Source: DATBHW01 sp035307385
Lineage (GTDB): Bacteria; Chloroflexota; Ktedonobacteria; Ktedonobacterales; DATBGS01
Direction: 5' to 3'
Assembly: GCA_035307385.1 (NCBI GenBank)
Contig: DATGID010000050.1
Location: 48,682-112,681 of the forward strand
DNA: 64,000 bases
The position numbers were made by a program, and so were the translations under genes. The notes below the pieces were generated by a model. It searched no databases and was not told where the DNA came from. It was given only the letters and a program-made list of their open reading frames with translations. Positions 16,936 through 25,606 of this stretch are shown here, piece after piece (position 1 is the first letter of the stretch; every line of letters starts with the position of its first letter).

Positions 16936-17796
16936 TTATTTCGATAGAGCGACCCGCGCCATCAGCCAGAGCTTGCGACGGCTGCTCAGCGTGGGCCGTT
17001 GGGCAAAAACATCATAGCCGCGCCGCTCGATGGCCGCCAGCACCTCCAGCCCACCCAGCGCAAAGAGCGCGATGGCCCGGCGCGGCAGCCCTGGCAATCT
17101 GCCCAGCAAGGGCATGCCCTCGGCAAACAGGCTGCGGGCGCGCTCCACTTCAAAGGCCATCAAGGCCCGAAAGGCAGGCGTTGCCTCGCCGCGTGCCAGC
17201 GCCGCCTCGTCACAGCCAAAGCGCGCCATATCCTCAGCGGGCAGATAGATGCGCCCGCGCTCGTGATAATCCGACGCGATATCTTGCCAGAAGTTGGTCA
17301 GTTGCAGGGCGGTGCAAATCGCGTCGGAGCAGCGCTGGCGCTCCTCGTCGCGATAGCCATAGAGCATCAGCACCAACCGACCCACCGGATTAGCCGAGTG
17401 CTCGCAGTAACGCAGCACATCGGCGTAGGTGGGATAGCGGCTGACGCGCTGGTCCATGCGGTTCGCTTCGATCAGACGCAGAAAGGGCGTGTCTGGCAAA
17501 TCGAAGCGCCGGATGGTCTCGCGCAGGGCAATCAAATACGGATGCTTCGGCGACTGATCGGCGTTGAAGCAGCGCCGCAGGTCCGCTTCCCAGGCATCCA
17601 GGCGCGCCAGCCGCTCTGTTGGCGCTCCTTCATCGCCCAGGTCATCGGTGTGGCGGCAGAAGGCGTAGACACTGCTGAAATGCGGGCGCAGCGCGTGCGG
17701 CAGAAACCAGGACAGCACGCTGAAGTTTTCATAGTGTGTGGTTGCCAGCCGCTGGCAATCGGCAAAGGCTTGCTCAGTCGAAACGCTTGCCGCCAT
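16936..17796 (-). CDS. hpnC: HpnC, hydroxysqualene synthase
   Basis: This is a 286-residue squalene/phytoene synthase family protein with FCRHTDDLGDE (first Asp-rich region) and NFWQDIASDYHERGRIYLP (second). In the three-enzyme pathway HpnC converts presqualene diphosphate to hydroxysqualene. The start at 17796 lies immediately after the shc stop, which shows tight operon packing. HpnC and HpnD here are clearly diverged paralogs, as in other hopanoid producers. The C-terminus (RRKLWLMARVALSK) is basic and may touch the membrane. Confidence 0.87.
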   Translation of the reverse strand: MAASVSTEQAFADCQRLATTHYENFSVLSWFLPHALRPHFSSVYAFCRHTDDLGDEGAPTERLARLDAWEADLRRCFNADQSPKHPYLIALRETIRRFDLPDTPFLRLIEANRMDQRVSRYPTYADVLRYCEHSANPVGRLVLMLYGYRDEERQRCSDAICTALQLTNFWQDIASDYHERGRIYLPAEDMARFGCDEAALARGEATPAFRALMAFEVERARSLFAEGMPLLGRLPGLPRRAIALFALGGLEVLAAIERRGYDVFAQRPTLSSRRKLWLMARVALSK

Positions 17797-17797
17797 G

Positions 17798-20023
17798 CTA
17801 TGCCTGCTCCAGATAGCGCCCCAGCGCCATCAGCGGGAAGTAGACGCGGTACAGGTGATACTTAATCATGAAGGCGCGTGGGAAGCCCGTGCCGGTGAAA
17901 TACGGCTCGGCCCAGGTTCCATCTGCCTCCTGCTGTTCCAGCAGATAGCCGATGCCGCGCTCGATGGCTGCACCGATGCGCTCATTCGTCGCGCCGCCCT
18001 GCTGGACTGCCAGCAAGCCCAGCAGGGCCCAGGCGGTCTGCGATGCTGTGGGCGCGCCCGTTCCTCGCTTTGCCGGTTCCTCATAGGAGGCGCAGCTTTC
18101 GCCCCACCCGCCATTGTCCTGCTGACAACTGAGCAGCCAGTTTGCCGCTCGCTGGATGTATGGCTGGCGCATATCTTCGCCCAGGGCGCGCAAGGCTGGC
18201 AGCACCGCGCCGGTCCCATAGACATAATTGACGCCCCAACGCCCCCACCAGGAACCATCGGCCTGCTGCTCGCGCTTCAGATAGCGCAGCGCCGCCGCGA
18301 TATGCGGGTCCATGCCGGGCAGACCAAGCGCCCCGAACCATTCGAGGATATGCGCGGTGACATCTTCGCTGGGTGGGTCGATGACCTCGCCGAAGTCGCA
18401 GAAGGGAATCTGGGTGATGGCCCGCCGCGTGTTGTCGATATCGAAAGAGGCAAAGCCGCCGCGGCTGCTCTGCATGCCCAGCAGCCATTCGGTGCCACGC
18501 TCCAGCGCGATCACCTGGCGTTCCTTGACCTCTGGCGGAAAGATGATGCGCCGCAGCGCCAGCAAGACCTCGGCGGTGTCATCGGTATCGGGATAGAGAT
18601 CGTTCTGGAACTCGAAGGCCCAGCCCCCAGGGCGAGCCGGGCGCGTGAAGCGGCTGGCGGGAACGACTCGGCCTAAGGGCGTTCCGCCACCAAACCCGCC
18701 TGCGCGGGTTCCCCTAACCCCTGGTAATCCAGCGTCGTCTTCTTCTGCTGAATTGAAGAACAAGTCGCTCGATGAGCCGGAGAGGGGAGTCCTTGAAGAG
18801 GGACTTGGTGGCCGCAGGCCCTTAGGCGCGGTTTCCCCCGGAGGGGGCACGGCAACCGCCTGCGTGGGGACGGGGGCAGCGTGTTGCCAGCCTTTCTGCC
18901 TCACCTGCCAATCGCCGCCGCTGAAGATTTGTTCGTTCAGCAGGAACGATCCGGCCAGCGTCAGCGCGGGGTGGTCGGGCGGCAACCCCGAATCGAGCAG
19001 CGCCGTTGCCGCCAGGCACGTGTCCCAGACGGGCGACATGCACGACTGCGTGCGGAACGTGCGCTCGTCCTCGATGGCGAAATCTTCAAAGCCTTGCAAC
19101 CCCTTTGCCATAACCGCATCGGTGACTGGATGGCCCAGCACATGCAGCGCCAGCAGCGAATAGACCCAGGGCGGCTGAATGCCGCCCCAGCTTCCATCGG
19201 CCTCCTGGTGGGCGATAATCCAGCGCTCGCAGGCGCGTCTGGCAGCCTGGCGGAACGGCTTCCATCGGCTGCGTTCCAGGCGGCGCAGGATGGCATCCGC
19301 GCCCAGGAAGAAGCGCCGCCAACTCAGCAGCGCGGTTGGCTTCTTGGGCAGGCTCCAGTCCAGGCGATCTTCTGGCCGACAATAGAGTTCATCAACCACA
19401 GCGGTTTGCGGAACCGGACGCACCGGCTGTTCGGTCAGCAAGATCAGCATGGGCACAATCGTTTCGCGCGCCCAGCAGGCGAAATCATAGATGTTGAACG
19501 GACACCAGGAGGGCAGGAAGATCAGTTCGGGTGGCATCACCGGCAGGCCGCGCCAGTCATACTGGCCCAGCAGCGCCAGCCAGATTTTCGTGAAGACGCG
19601 CGTTTTCGGCACGCCGCCTTTGGAGAGGATGAACTCCCGCGCCCGCTGCATAGCTGGTTCATCGGGAGAAGCGCCAGCCAGCTTGAGCGCAAAATACGCT
19701 TCGATGGTGGTGCTCAGGTCGCCGGGCGCGTCGTAATAGATGCCCCAGGTGCCATCGCCGCGCTGTTGCTCGCGCAGATACGCCGCGATCTTGGCCCAGC
19801 GCTCCGCGTTAGCGACACCCAGAAAATGGGTGAGGAAGAGGTATTCAGCCGTGATGGTCACATTTGATTCCAGTTCGCCGCACCACCAGCCTTCAGGAGC
19901 CTGAGTGCTGAGCAAATAGCCCTGCGTGCGCACGATGGCGGCCTGCACAGCCTCCTGCCTCTCATCGGGTGCTGGCTCGTCCGGCAGCCGAATATCTACC
20001 TGTTCTTCCTGCTCGAGCGCCAT
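17798..20023 (-). CDS. shc: Squalene-hopene cyclase with in-frame repeat insertion
   Basis: This is a 741-residue cyclase that folds squalene into hopene or hopanol at the membrane. QW repeats are visible (GDGTWGIYY, QADGSWWG, QDNGGWGES, QEADGTWAEPY) and the catalytic acid motif PDTDDTAE lies at residues 479-482. Typical bacterial enzymes are about 620-680 residues. The excess is explained by a Pro/Gly/Arg-rich segment at about residues 389-457, placed between GDWQVRQKG and PGGWAFEF, which is one of the palindromic repeats of this window (18655-18860). The ATG at 20023 (MALEQEEQ) is chosen because AAGGA sits nine bases upstream. The frame extends further 5' into another repeat copy but without a good start. 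Either the enzyme tolerates the loop or it is inactive; the sequence alone cannot tell. Confidence 0.88.
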   Translation of the reverse strand: MALEQEEQVDIRLPDEPAPDERQEAVQAAIVRTQGYLLSTQAPEGWWCGELESNVTITAEYLFLTHFLGVANAERWAKIAAYLREQQRGDGTWGIYYDAPGDLSTTIEAYFALKLAGASPDEPAMQRAREFILSKGGVPKTRVFTKIWLALLGQYDWRGLPVMPPELIFLPSWCPFNIYDFACWARETIVPMLILLTEQPVRPVPQTAVVDELYCRPEDRLDWSLPKKPTALLSWRRFFLGADAILRRLERSRWKPFRQAARRACERWIIAHQEADGSWGGIQPPWVYSLLALHVLGHPVTDAVMAKGLQGFEDFAIEDERTFRTQSCMSPVWDTCLAATALLDSGLPPDHPALTLAGSFLLNEQIFSGGDWQVRQKGWQHAAPVPTQAVAVPPPGETAPKGLRPPSPSSRTPLSGSSSDLFFNSAEEDDAGLPGVRGTRAGGFGGGTPLGRVVPASRFTRPARPGGWAFEFQNDLYPDTDDTAEVLLALRRIIFPPEVKERQVIALERGTEWLLGMQSSRGGFASFDIDNTRRAITQIPFCDFGEVIDPPSEDVTAHILEWFGALGLPGMDPHIAAALRYLKREQQADGSWWGRWGVNYVYGTGAVLPALRALGEDMRQPYIQRAANWLLSCQQDNGGWGESCASYEEPAKRGTGAPTASQTAWALLGLLAVQQGGATNERIGAAIERGIGYLLEQQEADGTWAEPYFTGTGFPRAFMIKYHLYRVYFPLMALGRYLEQA
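18655..18860. repeat. Palindromic repeat R1, inside shc
   Basis: The arms contain GCCTAAGGGC (18671-18680) and its reverse complement (18818-18827), then CCACCAA/TTGGTGG. Each arm carries its own hairpin: AACCCGC/GCGGGTT at 18693-18710 and AGTCC/GGACT at 18788-18805. The right flank has a CCCCCGGAGGGGG module. The element is open in the shc frame (TAPKG in one arm, TPLG in the other). The centre (about 18722-18780) is unlike the other copies. Confidence 0.85.
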
Positions 20024-20084
20024 GATGTTCTGTCCTTCTCTATCCTTCATTTTGCCGTGCGAGCGTTGGCCCCGCACCGCGCAG

Positions 20085-20172
20085 GCGAATAAATCCCCCT
20101 TCGGGAGCACGGTCGCGCCTAAGGGTCTACGGCCACCAAGTCCACCTTCGTGGACTCCCCTCCCGCGTGGGC
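20085..20172. repeat. Palindromic repeat R2 (half element) between hpnA and shc
   Basis: It shares the module AATAAATCnCCCTTCGGGAG and GGTCGCGCCTAAGGG with R3. It then has CCACCAA and a hairpin GTCCAC/GTGGAC in place of GTCCCT/AGGGAC, which is a compensatory change. Only one arm is present. It begins about 12-20 bases beyond the hpnA stop, in the leader of shc. Confidence 0.8.
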
Positions 20173-20191
20173 GAGGCGCTACCAGCAAAAC

Positions 20192-21190
20192 TCACACATA
20201 ACCTTCAGCGCGAAACCAGGTGATAGCGCGCGCCAGCGCATCTTCGACTGGCGACTGCGGCAAGCCCAGTTCGCGCACGGCCTTGCTGGCATCGAAATAC
20301 ATGTGGTGCGCCGACATGCGCACGCCGTTCACAGGAATGCCCGGCGCGCGGCGCAGCAGACGGCCCTCGATCAATTCATCGCTGTAGGCGGCGGCATAGG
20401 CTAGCCAGCGCGGCACTTTGAAGCGCGGCGGCGCGCGATGAGCCAGCTTCGCCAGCATGCCAAGAATCTCGTGCAGCGACAGATTGCGATTCCCCAGGAT
20501 ATAGCGCTCGCCGATCTGCCCTTTTTCCAGCGCCAGCACATGACCCCTGGCGCAGTCTTCGACGGCGATCAGGTTCAAGCCAGTATCGAGGTATGCCGGA
20601 AGCCGCCCGCGCAGAAAATCGACGATGATGCGCCCGGTTGGCGTTGGCTTCACATCGCCCGGCCCCACAGGCGTGGACGGATTGACCACCACCACCGGCA
20701 GACCCTCGCGCGCCAGGCTCAGCGCCTCGTGCTCGGCCAGATATTTGCTGCGCTTATACGCGCCCGCCAGATGCCGCTGGTCAATGGGCGTGGTTTCGTT
20801 GCCCGGCGTGCCATCGGTTGGAATGCCGCAGGCAGCCACGCTGCTGGTGTAAACGACCTGCTGTACGCCCTGGCGCAGCGCCGCGACCAGCAGATTGCGC
20901 GTGCCGATCAGGTTCGTATCATAGATGGTCCACGGGGCACGCGCCCACAGGCGATAATCGGCGGCGGTGTGCACCAGCGCATCACAGCCCTGGAGCGCGT
21001 GCCTCAGGCTGGGCGGGCTGCGCACGTCGCCTGGGCAGACCTCGCAGCGCGGGTCCAGCGGATTGCGGCGCTGCTCGTCGGCGGACGCAGGGCGGACCAG
21101 CGCGCGCACCTCATAGCCCGCCTCTAGCAGTTGGCGGGCAACGTGCGAGCCAATGAATCCGGTTGCGCCCGTCACCAGCACGCGCCTCAT
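20192..21190 (-). CDS. hpnA: HpnA, hopanoid-associated NAD-dependent epimerase/reductase
   Basis: This is a 332-residue extended short-chain dehydrogenase. It shows VTGATGFIGSHVA as the nucleotide-binding Gly motif, the YTSSVAACG strand, and YKRSKYLAE with the catalytic Tyr-x3-Lys. The dihydroflavonol-reductase-like sequence, together with its position between hpnG and shc, identifies HpnA, which is annotated as a hopanoid-associated sugar epimerase. Its start codon overlaps the hpnG stop (ATGA type). Its exact reaction in hopanoid side-chain modification is not established. Confidence 0.83.
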   Translation of the reverse strand: MRRVLVTGATGFIGSHVARQLLEAGYEVRALVRPASADEQRRNPLDPRCEVCPGDVRSPPSLRHALQGCDALVHTAADYRLWARAPWTIYDTNLIGTRNLLVAALRQGVQQVVYTSSVAACGIPTDGTPGNETTPIDQRHLAGAYKRSKYLAEHEALSLAREGLPVVVVNPSTPVGPGDVKPTPTGRIIVDFLRGRLPAYLDTGLNLIAVEDCARGHVLALEKGQIGERYILGNRNLSLHEILGMLAKLAHRAPPRFKVPRWLAYAAAYSDELIEGRLLRRAPGIPVNGVRMSAHHMYFDASKAVRELGLPQSPVEDALARAITWFRAEGYV

Positions 21191-21990
21191 CGGTCAAAAT
21201 CCTTGATAAAACTCACAGAAAAGCTGGTCAGGCTTTTCTGCGCTCGGCGGGCATGCAGGCCCAGGCGCGCCAACTGCGCCGCCGTGACCGGATGCCCGAT
21301 CAGATATTGACTCATCGCTTTCATCTTCGTACGCCCAAAGGCATCCACCAGCCCATCCAGCGGCGGCAGCGATTCGGTGAGTGGGTCGGAAACAGAGCGC
21401 ACCGCCAGAAAGGGCACGCCCGCCTCGCGCGCCAGCGTGCCCAGCCAGAAGCTTTCCATATCGACAACCGCGCCGGTAAAGTTCCAACTGAGCCATTCTT
21501 TCACCTGGCGGTGGCTGGCCGCGCTGGGTACCGTCAGGCAGCCGCCGCCCACGGGCTGCATGCGCCGCCGCAGCCTGAGGTGACGTGTGACGCCCCAGGT
21601 CTGCGGCATTTCGACGCGCAGCGCTTTTCGCACCAGATCGTCATCGCAGTTCAGCAGGCCAACCGACGGGGCCGGACGCAGCGGCGAAGGCATCGTTAGC
21701 AGCGCCAGCAACTGCGAGCACACCACCAGATCGCCCGCGCGCAGCCTGGCAGCCAGCGCGCCGCAGAAGCCCAGCGAAAGGACAGCAGACGGCTGATAGC
21801 GCTGCAAGACAAATTGCAGCGCGCGCTCGGCACGCTGCCTGCCCATGCCGCTTTGCACCAGCAGGCATTCCTGCCCGCCGAGCCAGCCCTCTTCGATCAA
21901 CGCTTCGCCAGCGGTGAACGAACTGCTGATCTTCATGTGCCGTCGAATCCCGGCCAGTTCGCCTTCCAGCGCTGCCACCGCCGTAATCAT
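21187..21990 (-). CDS. hpnG: HpnG, adenosylhopane nucleosidase/phosphorylase
   Basis: This is a 267-residue protein of the nucleoside phosphorylase/MTA nucleosidase family. It carries VLSLGFCGALAARLRAGDLVV (phosphate/ribose region) and VVDMESFWLG, whose ME is the usual ribose-binding pair, followed by AVRSVSDPLTE with the catalytic Asp. HpnG removes adenine from adenosylhopane to give ribosylhopane. The ATG at 21990 is preferred because a GGAGGTG site lies five bases upstream; ATG at 22014 is possible. It follows hpnH directly. Confidence 0.83.
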   Translation of the reverse strand: MITAVAALEGELAGIRRHMKISSSFTAGEALIEEGWLGGQECLLVQSGMGRQRAERALQFVLQRYQPSAVLSLGFCGALAARLRAGDLVVCSQLLALLTMPSPLRPAPSVGLLNCDDDLVRKALRVEMPQTWGVTRHLRLRRRMQPVGGGCLTVPSAASHRQVKEWLSWNFTGAVVDMESFWLGTLAREAGVPFLAVRSVSDPLTESLPPLDGLVDAFGRTKMKAMSQYLIGHPVTAAQLARLGLHARRAQKSLTSFSVSFIKDFDR

Positions 21991-22013
21991 CTGCACCTCC
22001 GCGAACGAACACA

Positions 22014-23018
22014 TCAAATGGGCGCCATGCCCTTGACCATGGCCGCCATCTGCGTGGGATGGCGAATGGCATCCAAAATGGTCGAAGCCTCATAACCGCA
22101 GTGCACCATGCAGTTGGCGCAGCGTGGGTCGCGGCCCGTGCCGTACTTCTCCCAGTCGGTATCTTCCAGCAATTCCTTGAAGCTGCTGGTGTGCTTATCA
22201 GCTAATAAATAGCACGGCGAGCGCCAGCCCGCGACGGTATAGGTGGGCGTGCTCCAGGCGGTGCAGCGATAATCCCGCTCGCCGCGCAGGAACGAGAGGT
22301 ACAGCGGATTGTTGTACCAGTTGATCTTGCCCACCTGATCGTACACCTGCTTGAAAACCTGCGTGGCCTGCTCGCGTGGCAGAAAAACGTTATTGGTGAC
22401 GGCCTGATAATCATAGGCCGGGGAGACGATGCAGCCCTCCACTTTGAGGTCGTCGGTGAGGAAGCGCAGCAGTTCGATGACGTTTTCCGGCTTGCTGTCC
22501 TTGTAGATCGTTGTGTTGGTGCAGACGCGATAGCCGCGCTCAATCGCCGTGCGCGCATTCTTGACCGCTTTGTCCCAGACGCCTTCGCGGTTCACCGACC
22601 AATCGTGCAGTTCGCGCATGCCGTCCAGATGGACGACGAAAGCAAACTGCTTGTGCGGCGGGATTTTGCGCATGCCACGTTCCATCAGCAGCCCATTGGT
22701 GCAGAGGTAGATGTAGCGGCCCTGTTTAATCAGCCCATCGACGATCTTGTCAATTTCCGGGTGAATCAGCGGCTCGCCGCCCGGAATGGAAACGAGGGGA
22801 CAGTCGGCCTCCTCGGCCACGTGCAGGCATTCATCCACCGTAAGCTTTTTATGGAACAGCGGCGCGTATTCACGGATGCGCCCGCAGCCCACGCACTCCA
22901 GATTGCAGAGTTCCAACGGTTCCAGCATCAGCGTGAACGGAAACTTCTCCGTGCGGAGCAGCTTCTTTTTCATCAGATATTTGGCAACTGTCAGGTTCAG
23001 AGCTAGTGGCCTGGACAT
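22014..23018 (-). CDS. hpnH: HpnH, radical SAM adenosylhopane synthase
   Basis: This is a 334-residue radical SAM enzyme. The cluster motif CNLECVGCG gives CxxxCxxC near residue 48, SIPGGEPL is the SAM-binding GGE motif, and the C-terminal half keeps several cysteines (CTAWSTPTY, CANCMVHCGYE). HpnH joins a 5'-deoxyadenosyl group to the hopene side chain, the first step to C35 hopanoids. The ATG at 23018 has AGAGGA about nine bases upstream; longer upstream frames are not needed. It is the second gene of the operon, separated from the polyprenyl synthase by a 22-bp palindrome. Confidence 0.88.
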   Translation of the reverse strand: MSRPLALNLTVAKYLMKKKLLRTEKFPFTLMLEPLELCNLECVGCGRIREYAPLFHKKLTVDECLHVAEEADCPLVSIPGGEPLIHPEIDKIVDGLIKQGRYIYLCTNGLLMERGMRKIPPHKQFAFVVHLDGMRELHDWSVNREGVWDKAVKNARTAIERGYRVCTNTTIYKDSKPENVIELLRFLTDDLKVEGCIVSPAYDYQAVTNNVFLPREQATQVFKQVYDQVGKINWYNNPLYLSFLRGERDYRCTAWSTPTYTVAGWRSPCYLLADKHTSSFKELLEDTDWEKYGTGRDPRCANCMVHCGYEASTILDAIRHPTQMAAMVKGMAPI

Positions 23019-23064
23019 GAACGCTTTATCCTCTCCAGTGGAGCACCGTGTTTCAGCGAAAGCT

Positions 23065-23086
23065 TCGCCAGCCCGCGGGCTGGCGA
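23065..23086. repeat. Perfect 22-bp palindrome between polyprenyl synthase and hpnH
   Basis: TCGCCAGCCCG and its exact complement meet with no loop. It may cause partial termination or RNA processing inside the operon. It is not one of the R1-R6 repeats. Confidence 0.6.
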
Positions 23087-23106
23087 GACAAGCGATACAA
23101 ACAGCA

Positions 23107-24147
23107 TCAGGCGCGTCGTTCGGCCAGAAAGCGCGCCACCGTGGCAAACTCGGTGCGCGCCCAGGTCGGCAGATGCGCTCGCTCCAGTTCCAGCATGGCC
23201 CTGGAGCAATAATCGGCCAGCATGTCCCGCGTGCGCTCCTCAGCGCGCGCCCGTTCCAGCACGGCCAGTGCGTGCTCGACCTCGTCGTCATCGAGCACGC
23301 GCGGCCCTCCGGTATACAAATCAGTGAGCAGCGCTTTGTCTTCGGGGCTGCCCTGCTGCATCGCATACACGACCGGCAGCGATTTTTTGCGACGGCGCAG
23401 GTCGGCGGCGACCGGTTTGCCGGTTTCGGCAGCCTGCCCCCAGATGCCCAGCAGATCATCACCGATCTGAAAGGCCAGCCCCAGCGCCCGCGCATACCAG
23501 CGCAGGTGATCGACCACCGCTTTTTCTGCCCCGCCCAGCAGCGCGCCGGTGTGCACCGCTGCCTCGATCAGCGCGCCGGTCTTGCGGGCAATCATTGCCA
23601 GATATTCATCTACGGTGATGTCCGTGCGCTGTTCAAAGGCAAGATCAAGGTACTGCCCCTCCACCAGCCGCAGCGTGGCCGTGTTGAGAAGCTGCCAGAC
23701 GGCAAGAATCGTTTCAGCCGGATAGGCGCTTTCGCGTAATTGCTCCATTGCAATCCCGCTGAGGGCAAAGGCGGCGTCTCCGGCGTTGATGGCCTGCGCC
23801 TGGCCCCAGATAGACCAGACGGTTGGGCGGTGGTGGCGCTGCTGGTCGCCATCCTGAATGTCGTCATGAATCAGCGAAAAGTTGTGGGTCAGTTCCAGCG
23901 CCGCTGCTGCTGGCAGTGCTCGCTGCCAATCGCCGCCCACAGCCTCGCAGGCCAGCAAGCAGAGCGTGGGCCGCACCGCCTTGCCCAGCGCGTGCGGCGC
24001 GGGGCGACCATCGGCCTCCATCCAGCCGAAATGGTAACTGAGCATACCGTACAGGCCATCGGGTTTGCTCTCCAGCAGCAGCCGCACGCTCTGCTCGATG
24101 TCTGCCCGATAGCGTTCCAGAACCGCCGGGAGTTCCAGTATCTTCAT
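23107..24147 (-). CDS. Polyprenyl (farnesyl/geranylgeranyl-type) diphosphate synthase
   Basis: This is a 346-residue E-type isoprenyl diphosphate synthase. The first Asp-rich motif reads IHDDIQDGDQQR, the second LGLAFQIGDDLLGIWG, and KAVRPTLCLLACEA is the substrate-binding Arg region. As the first gene of the hopanoid operon it most likely supplies the C15 farnesyl diphosphate used by HpnD, though chain length cannot be read with certainty. The ATG at 24147 has GGGGAG about ten bases upstream. The extra N-terminal 35 residues (ERYRADIEQSVRLLLESKPDG) are typical of this clade. Confidence 0.82.
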   Translation of the reverse strand: MKILELPAVLERYRADIEQSVRLLLESKPDGLYGMLSYHFGWMEADGRPAPHALGKAVRPTLCLLACEAVGGDWQRALPAAAALELTHNFSLIHDDIQDGDQQRHHRPTVWSIWGQAQAINAGDAAFALSGIAMEQLRESAYPAETILAVWQLLNTATLRLVEGQYLDLAFEQRTDITVDEYLAMIARKTGALIEAAVHTGALLGGAEKAVVDHLRWYARALGLAFQIGDDLLGIWGQAAETGKPVAADLRRRKKSLPVVYAMQQGSPEDKALLTDLYTGGPRVLDDDEVEHALAVLERARAEERTRDMLADYCSRAMLELERAHLPTWARTEFATVARFLAERRA

Positions 24148-24199
24148 GCCAGTCGTGCTCCCCTGAAGCCATGCATCCCTGTTTTCTTGCCAGGAGTGC

Positions 24200-24227
24200 A
24201 ATTTAAAGACCAAACACAAGCGAGCAA
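24200..24227 (-). promoter_or_regulatory. Candidate promoter of the hopanoid operon
   Basis: On the minus strand TTGCTC (24227-24222) and TAAATT (24205-24200) are 16 bases apart, about 55 bases before the polyprenyl synthase ATG. A second AT-rich TATATAA lies further upstream near 24245. Confidence 0.35.
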
Positions 24228-24496
24228 GAGCGCCGACGCTTTGTTATATACCCTCCTGCGGGGCGCTTGATCTTCCTTGCAAACTTTGTGCCCCGCTTTT
24301 TGCCAGATTGCCCAGGCGCAGCGTATCTGGCTCCCTGACCTTTTCTGGAGAGTTTTTCTCTTCTCTTGCCGTATCACTAAGCAGGAGGATATTGCAGAGC
24401 TAAGGGTCTTGCGGCACAGCTATGGTTCTCGTTGAAGGGCTGGTTGCGCTGCCCCAGGGCAGCCAGTGGGGACTGAGGGAAAGGGAGTATAGCCAC

Positions 24497-25480
24497 ATGA
24501 AACGCCTCCATCTGCTGATATTGGCTGGCGGACTGCTGGCCGGAATAGCTTTTTTTCTGCCTTTTGCCTTATCCAACCCAGAGGCCGGCATCTTCAGTTC
24601 TGGCGACAGTCTCAAGGAAAAGTTGAACTACACGCTCTCAGTCCTGGGCGTCCTCAAAATTGATCAGGGGCGGATATTCCTGGGCTATGTGGCAACCTTT
24701 CTTGAACCAGCCGGGGTGATTCTGCTTCTTCTCGGTGGCCTGGTTGCCCTCAAGCTGAGGAGAGCAGGCGCGCTCTGTGGGTTGTGTGGCGCGCTCTTGG
24801 GCCTGATGCCGCTGGTATGGCTTATGACCTTTCTTTATGGGTTCTATCAAGGTGTGGGCGCACCGTTCTCTCTACAAGACTTTGAGTATTTGTTCCGGGG
24901 GTGGGGGAGCGGCTATTGGCTGGCAATCATCGGTTTTGTGCTGGGCCTGGTCGGGGCGCTGGCAGTTTGGCTGGAACGGCTCAGGCTTCCGATGGACCAA
25001 CCCCGGGATAGGACAGCGCGCCGTATCAGACCAGGGGCGCTGCTGGCGCTTTGTGGCGGGTTGGTGGTGGCAGTAGGTATGTTTGTCGTGCCTTTCTTTT
25101 CTTCTACTCCACAAGAGAACTTATATGAAGAGAACTTATTTGGCCTCTGGAGCAAGCCCTTTGGTTTTGCTTTTCTCTGGGCAGTGCCTCTGGTGCTGCT
25201 GTTGCTGTTAGCAAGTGGCCTGATTGCTTTCATGGGAAAGAAAGCAGCCTATCTGGGAAGTCTGGTCGGCGCACTGGTTGGGCTGGTCTTCCTGCTGCTG
25301 ATCCTTTCCCCGGTGTTTGTAGGGCTTCAAGGTGTCTTTTCTGACATATCCATCGGGGCTGGTTCCTGGCTGCTGCTCATCGGCTGCGCGCTTGGGCTGA
25401 TTGGCGCGGTGCTGGGCCTGCTGGAGCGACCAGCCTCACCCGTACCTGCCGAGATGCAAATGGCCCCTCTGCCCTCTTAA
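24497..25480 (+). CDS. Polytopic membrane protein, unknown
   Basis: This is a 327-residue protein with about eight transmembrane helices in two similar halves. Each half starts with a helix of the type LILAGGLLAGIAFFLPF / LLALCGGLVVAVGMFVVPFF, a polar loop follows, and then come three helices ending in GLxGAxxxLLER. This suggests an internal duplication. The ATG at 24497 has GGGAG nine bases upstream. No motif for transport or catalysis is visible. A palindrome (25551-25580) separates it from the convergent Fur-family gene. Confidence 0.65.
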   Translation: MKRLHLLILAGGLLAGIAFFLPFALSNPEAGIFSSGDSLKEKLNYTLSVLGVLKIDQGRIFLGYVATFLEPAGVILLLLGGLVALKLRRAGALCGLCGALLGLMPLVWLMTFLYGFYQGVGAPFSLQDFEYLFRGWGSGYWLAIIGFVLGLVGALAVWLERLRLPMDQPRDRTARRIRPGALLALCGGLVVAVGMFVVPFFSSTPQENLYEENLFGLWSKPFGFAFLWAVPLVLLLLLASGLIAFMGKKAAYLGSLVGALVGLVFLLLILSPVFVGLQGVFSDISIGAGSWLLLIGCALGLIGAVLGLLERPASPVPAEMQMAPLPS

Positions 25481-25550
25481 AGCGCGGCGTTGGCAGGCCC
25501 TTGCGACAGCAAAAAGCGCGAAAGCTACCGGGTGGAGCAGCAAGAAATGC

Positions 25551-25580
25551 GTCACCGACTGGAGCGCTCCAGTCGGTGAC
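25551..25580. terminator. Perfect 30-bp palindrome between convergent genes
   Basis: GTCACCGACTGGAGC is followed directly by its exact complement. Its position between two convergent genes suggests a shared transcript end, although T-runs are weak on both sides. Confidence 0.5.
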
Positions 25581-25606
25581 GAAGGGCAGCGAACGGGAAG
25601 AGATGG

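Noticed and set aside
23065..23086. Seventh copy of the R1-R6 repeat family
   Set aside because: It is a simple palindrome and lacks the CGCCTAAGGGC and CCACCAA blocks that define the family.
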